This document shows, piece by piece, positions 22,319-24,931 of a stretch of 24,931 nucleotides of DNA (positions are counted from its first letter, which is position 1; each line of letters opens with the position of its first letter). A program made the translations under genes and the position numbers. The DNA comes from a virus: positions 1-24,931 of IMG/VR virus record IMGVR_UViG_3300008264_000022. One strand, 5' to 3'. The notes beneath the pieces were generated by a model, which searched no databases, was not told the origin of the DNA, and saw only the letters and a list, made by a program, of their open reading frames with translations.

Positions 22319-23838
22319 ACCCGCCAACTATCCCCGTCTGGCGCCTTGGCGCGGTAATCGCTGAACGCTTGCGGCTTGGGCTGGGCGAGCGGCACAATGG
22401 CCGGGTGCGCCATGTCCAGCGCAAGGCCCATCATCGAGCACACGTCTACAGCGTCGTCATGCTTACCGGCTGGGAAGGCTAACAACTGTTTCAACACGCG
22501 CTCTCCCCTCTCATCGTCCAGTAATGAAACCTCGCCCATTGCAGCCCGGCTCTGGAACGCACGGGCACGGGTCGCCTTGTCGTGAATGCTTGGCAGCCAT
22601 TCCATGCGGCAGCGCGTCGATGTCTCGGTCATGCGGCGTTTCAGCATCGGCTCGATTGCTTTCTGGATCACACCGGCTTCGCCAAACGCACAGATGGGCT
22701 TCCACTTGCGGATCATGTGCAGCTTCTGTTCGATCCACTCGTCCGAAGCGGTCTGGCCATGCCACCAGTCAAGCTGGAAGATGCGGCCAGTGCCATCTAC
22801 GCCCCAGATGGCGTGTTCGGTGTAATCGCCGTCACCCTCGGTCACCGCGTAGTCGCTGGTCATGTAAACGTGGCAGCGCTCAGGCGGGTTTTCGTGGCGT
22901 TTGAACCAGGCTTTCAGGAAGAACGTACCGTCGTCGGGCGCTGGCTCTTGCTGATACAGTGAAGCCCAGTCACGCGGGCCAATCGCTGCCTTGATCTTTT
23001 GCAGGCGGTTCAGCGGGTACTTCTGAGGCCACAGCGCTTCGCCGTTGCTCATGATTGCGGGCAGGATCAGCTTTTCCCATTGATCGCCGCCTTTGGCTTC
23101 GGCTTCCAGCAAGCGGCCTGACAGGTCGTCTTCATGCCAGCGGGTTTGAATGACCACCACGGCGCCTTCAAACGGCTCGGCCTGCCCTGTCTCTACCTGT
23201 GCCTCAAAGTCCCGCCAGATGTCGTCGTCTTCAAGTTCTTCTTCAGTCAGGTCGCCTTCCAAGCGGGTGTAGGCTGTCGAAGTGTACCAGCGATACACCT
23301 TCTCCCGCATTGTCTCGCTTTCGGCTTCCTCGCGGTCCTTGAACGGGTCATCAATCAACAGAACGTCAGCGCCGCGCCCCGTAACCGCTGTGCCCACACC
23401 TGCCGACACATACGATCCGCCAGTGTTGAGCCGCCACCTGTTTGCCGCCTGGCTGTCCTTTGCCAGCCCAACACCATCAAACACGTTGCTGAAATGGTTC
23501 TTCCTGACCACTTCGCGCACCTTGTAACCAAAGTCTCCGGCTAGGTCGCTGTTATAGCTTGCGGCGATAATTGACCGCGTGGGGTTGCGCCCAAGGAACC
23601 AAGCCGGAAAGCGGATCGATGCCAGCTCGCTCTTTCCGTGGCGCGGCGGCATGAAGATCATGAGCCGCTTGATTTCGCCGCGCTCTACCGCTTCCAGCTT
23701 CTCAGCAATCAGCCTGTGATGCGGCGCCGGGCGATAGTCGCGGTACGTGTAGCGCGTGAAGTCAATTAAGCTGTCCTTGGCCAATTCCCGGCGCAGCAGT
23801 TCCTTCGCGGCTTCCTCTGGCGATACGGTAAAGTTCAT
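22315..23838 (-). CDS. terL: Terminase large subunit
   Basis: The 507-residue protein is the packaging motor and nuclease. Its N-terminal ATPase has a Walker A motif PPRHGKSE (about 64-71), Walker B DVLLIDDP (about 158-165) and the downstream IQTRWHEDDL motif (about 230-239). The C-terminal RNase H-like nuclease shows TSDYAV (candidate D at about 329) and HDDAVD (about 460-465). It cuts concatemeric DNA and pumps it through the portal. The ATG at 23836-23838 is preceded by a GTG (23839-23841) that may be used instead; GAGGA lies too far upstream to decide. The 5-prime end overlaps the small-subunit gene by 77 bases, and the stop overlaps the portal ATG. The packaging type (cos, headful) cannot be read. 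Confidence 0.95.
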   Translation of the reverse strand: MNFTVSPEEAAKELLRRELAKDSLIDFTRYTYRDYRPAPHHRLIAEKLEAVERGEIKRLMIFMPPRHGKSELASIRFPAWFLGRNPTRSIIAASYNSDLAGDFGYKVREVVRKNHFSNVFDGVGLAKDSQAANRWRLNTGGSYVSAGVGTAVTGRGADVLLIDDPFKDREEAESETMREKVYRWYTSTAYTRLEGDLTEEELEDDDIWRDFEAQVETGQAEPFEGAVVVIQTRWHEDDLSGRLLEAEAKGGDQWEKLILPAIMSNGEALWPQKYPLNRLQKIKAAIGPRDWASLYQQEPAPDDGTFFLKAWFKRHENPPERCHVYMTSDYAVTEGDGDYTEHAIWGVDGTGRIFQLDWWHGQTASDEWIEQKLHMIRKWKPICAFGEAGVIQKAIEPMLKRRMTETSTRCRMEWLPSIHDKATRARAFQSRAAMGEVSLLDDERGERVLKQLLAFPAGKHDDAVDVCSMMGLALDMAHPAIVPLAQPKPQAFSDYRAKAPDGDSWRV

Positions 23839-24214
23839 CACGGGTCAGGTCACTCGTATCCTCTACGGTGCGGTTCGTGCGGTCAGACTTCTCAACGCGG
23901 AATCCGGTCAGAATGCCCAGTTCTTTGAGGGAGCCGTTTGCAGCGGCGTACTGGCCAGCGGCTTGCGCTTCGATCAGCAATTCCTTGGCTTTGTCCTGAA
24001 GCCATTTCAGCGTGACTTCGGCTTCACCCGCTACGGACTGGCGAAGCTCTTGCACCCTGTTAGCAATGTTAACATTAGCAAACAGGCGGCTTGCAGCGGC
24101 TTTGGCCACGATAGCATCCTTGGCTTTGTAGCCTGCTTCCATGTAGGCGTCGGTCTGGTTCTTGCCCTGCGCTATGAGCTGGCAGAAGCGCTCTTGCTGC
24201 TGTGTGAGGCTCAT
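23762..24214 (-). CDS. terS: Terminase small subunit
   Basis: This 150-residue protein has the Terminase_2-type N-terminus: LTQQQERFCQLIAQGKNQTD followed by AYMEAGYKAKDA, a helix-turn-helix that recognises the packaging site (about residues 3-50). A helical oligomerisation region follows (about 55-100), then a flexible charged C-terminus (about 105-150) including DLTRDELYRIARG that should contact the large subunit. The ATG is preceded by a modest GAGA ribosome binding site. The 3-prime end overlaps the terL gene by 77 bases in another frame. The 60-base gap upstream (24215-24274) contains a short GAGGC/GCCTC inverted repeat but no convincing promoter or terminator. Confidence 0.9.
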   Translation of the reverse strand: MSLTQQQERFCQLIAQGKNQTDAYMEAGYKAKDAIVAKAAASRLFANVNIANRVQELRQSVAGEAEVTLKWLQDKAKELLIEAQAAGQYAAANGSLKELGILTGFRVEKSDRTNRTVEDTSDLTRDELYRIARGSREGTAAPGIGQGQLN

Positions 24215-24274
24215 TTGCTATCTCGCGTAGTGTAGAGGCGTCAATTCGTCTGCCTCAAACCAAAAACCCGCAAC

Positions 24275-24637
24275 TTAGGCGCGGATGCGGAGCCCATAAT
24301 CGTCCTTCACCGGATACCCAGACACCTCCAGCAGGATCAGCAACTCCTTGGTGCGCCCGCCTGCTGTGGTGATACGGTGTTCCAGCCAACCAGAGATGCT
24401 TCCAGAGAGGCGGAACGTTGCCGTTGTGGTCGTGTTGCTGGCATTGGATATGCTGAGGCCGGTGACGACGTTAGAGACGCTTGCAATGGTGTCAGAGCCA
24501 AGCCAGCCGGACCAGTTGACGCTGTAGTCTAGCGTCTCGTTCTCGTCCTGTGTGGCAACAATGGCGTTCCCGCGAGGCTTGAGGCCGCGCATGATTGTTT
24601 TCGCCTGTTGCAACACTTTGATGTAGCGGTCGGTCAT
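24275..24637 (-). CDS. Ig-like fiber-tail adaptor-type protein
   Basis: The 120-residue protein has the order of motifs seen in phage fiber-tail adaptor-type proteins found beside terminase genes: LDYSVNWSGWLGSDTIASVS (about 36-55), a Ser/Thr-rich stretch with SNASNTTTTATFRLSG, then HRITTAGGRTKELLILLEV near the C-terminus. The predicted fold is a small beta sandwich. In characterised relatives the protein is thought to connect the tail with receptor-binding parts. The start is strong: GGAGG lies five bases before the ATG inside the end of the preceding micro-ORF, and the stop of that ORF abuts the ATG. Confidence 0.78.
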   Translation of the reverse strand: MTDRYIKVLQQAKTIMRGLKPRGNAIVATQDENETLDYSVNWSGWLGSDTIASVSNVVTGLSISNASNTTTTATFRLSGSISGWLEHRITTAGGRTKELLILLEVSGYPVKDDYGLRIRA

Positions 24638-24721
24638 TCACCCCTCCGGCCAAGCCTGGCTGGCGATTGCGATGAACAGGCCAAGCCCGAGGCAGAACAG
24701 GATGGCGGCTGCGAACAGCAT
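24638..24721 (-). CDS. 27-residue hydrophobic micro-ORF
   Basis: A 28-codon frame fills the gap between two genes exactly. Its ATG shares one base with the upstream TGA (TGATG) and its own TGA abuts the downstream ATG. The peptide is almost entirely hydrophobic (MLFAAAILFCLGLGLFIAIA then SQAWPEG), one membrane helix with a short polar end. Ribosome binding is weak, so translation would depend on termination of the preceding two-helix membrane protein gene. It may be a small membrane partner of that protein. The exact fit argues for reality, but chance or simple leader use to position the next ribosome binding site is possible. Confidence 0.5.
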   Translation of the reverse strand: MLFAAAILFCLGLGLFIAIASQAWPEG

Positions 24722-24912
24722 CAGGCGTTACGCTTCGCGGCCTTGTAGCCGTAGAACGCTGCGCCAGCGAAGATCACGAAGCCAACGAGGGCGACGAACT
24801 CGGACGGCAGGGCCTTTGTGACAGCGCCGTCAAGGGCGATGTTGTCCACCAGGAACGCAAGGGCGAGGCCAGCGAGGGCGTTGCCGATCGTGGGGAGGTC
24901 AATGTTCTTCAT
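24721..24912 (-). CDS. Small two-helix membrane protein, holin candidate
   Basis: The 63-residue protein has two hydrophobic segments, about 8-24 (IGNALAGLALAFLVDNI) and about 36-56 (PSEFVALVGFVIFAGAAFYG), and a basic end (YKAAKRNA). That is the layout of small class II-type holins, which make the membrane lesion that lets endolysin out. Evidence is topology only; it lies beside the terminase genes, far from the lysozyme and spanins. AAGGG is seven bases before the ATG, so the start is good even though the gene is near the window edge. The next small frame overlaps its stop by one base. Other functions for a two-helix protein are possible. Confidence 0.65.
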   Translation of the reverse strand: MKNIDLPTIGNALAGLALAFLVDNIALDGAVTKALPSEFVALVGFVIFAGAAFYGYKAAKRNA

Positions 24913-24931
24913 GGGTCAGCCCTTTCGTGGG

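Noticed and set aside
20225-22357. Plus-strand open frames of 294 and 364 codons opposite the portal gene
   Set aside because: Both mirror the portal coding sequence; the His/Arg-rich translation of the first is simply the reverse complement of the Met/Pro/Gln repeats.
24225-24260. Inverted repeat GAGGC/GCCTC and a TTGACG box upstream of the small terminase gene
   Set aside because: The stem is only 5 bp with no U-tract, and no acceptable -10 box lies at the correct distance; a -10 at 17 bases would run close to the start codon. Neither terminator nor promoter is supported.
1-24931. CRISPR arrays, insertion sequences, tRNA or rRNA genes, attachment sites
   Set aside because: No regularly spaced repeats, transposase motifs, cloverleaf-like sequences or flanking direct repeats were seen on either strand.

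Overview
The window is almost entirely the late (packaging, virion and lysis) operon of a tailed phage or prophage. The architecture is that of a short-tailed, P22-like podovirus. Every convincing gene except a 45-codon fragment at the left edge lies on the minus strand, so transcription runs from high to low coordinates. Neighbouring genes are tightly packed, many overlap by 1 to 20 bases, and most have a clear AGGAG-type ribosome binding site. The DNA looks GC-rich throughout except in the tailspike gene. A two-component spanin with an outer-membrane lipoprotein implies a Gram-negative host. The high GC and general style of the proteins fit an alphaproteobacterial host, but this is inference. 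No integrase, repressor, replication gene or tRNA is visible, so prophage and free phage cannot be told apart.

Reading in the direction of transcription, the first block (24.9-22.3 kb) holds a small two-helix membrane protein, a 27-residue micro-ORF exactly filling the next gap, an Ig-like fiber-tail adaptor-type protein, and the small and large terminase subunits. The head block (22.3-16.4 kb) encodes a P22-type portal, an acidic scaffold, an HK97-fold major capsid protein of the N4-gp56-like kind, a putative decoration protein, a GT-A-fold glycosyltransferase, a gp4-like head-tail adaptor and a small protein with an SAP/HeH-like tail. The tail and DNA-ejection block (16.4-4.7 kb) encodes a gp10-like DNA-stabilisation/tail-hub protein, a 57-residue protein, a 196-residue protein with a C-terminal Ig-like domain in the position of the P22 tail needle, three putative ejection proteins in gp7/gp20/gp16 order (309, 435 and 1628 residues), a short acidic protein, and a beta-helix tailspike.

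The last block (4.6-0.26 kb) contains a zinc-ribbon-like protein, an unknown soluble protein, a C-tail-anchored membrane protein, a 453-residue four-helix membrane protein with a long predicted periplasmic coiled coil, a GH24 lysozyme fused to a C-terminal holin-like membrane domain, an overlapping Rz/Rz1 spanin pair and a one-helix membrane protein. A rho-independent terminator for the minus strand (144-188) ends the operon where it converges on a plus-strand gene.

The parts most worth attention are the lysozyme-membrane fusion with an altered catalytic position, the unusual membrane protein beside it, the glycosyltransferase inside the head cluster, the giant ejection protein with polyvalent-protein-like C-terminal modules, the shared C-terminal tag on two adjacent proteins, and two small genes below usual length cut-offs. 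All assignments come from reading sequence motifs and gene order; no database search was run.
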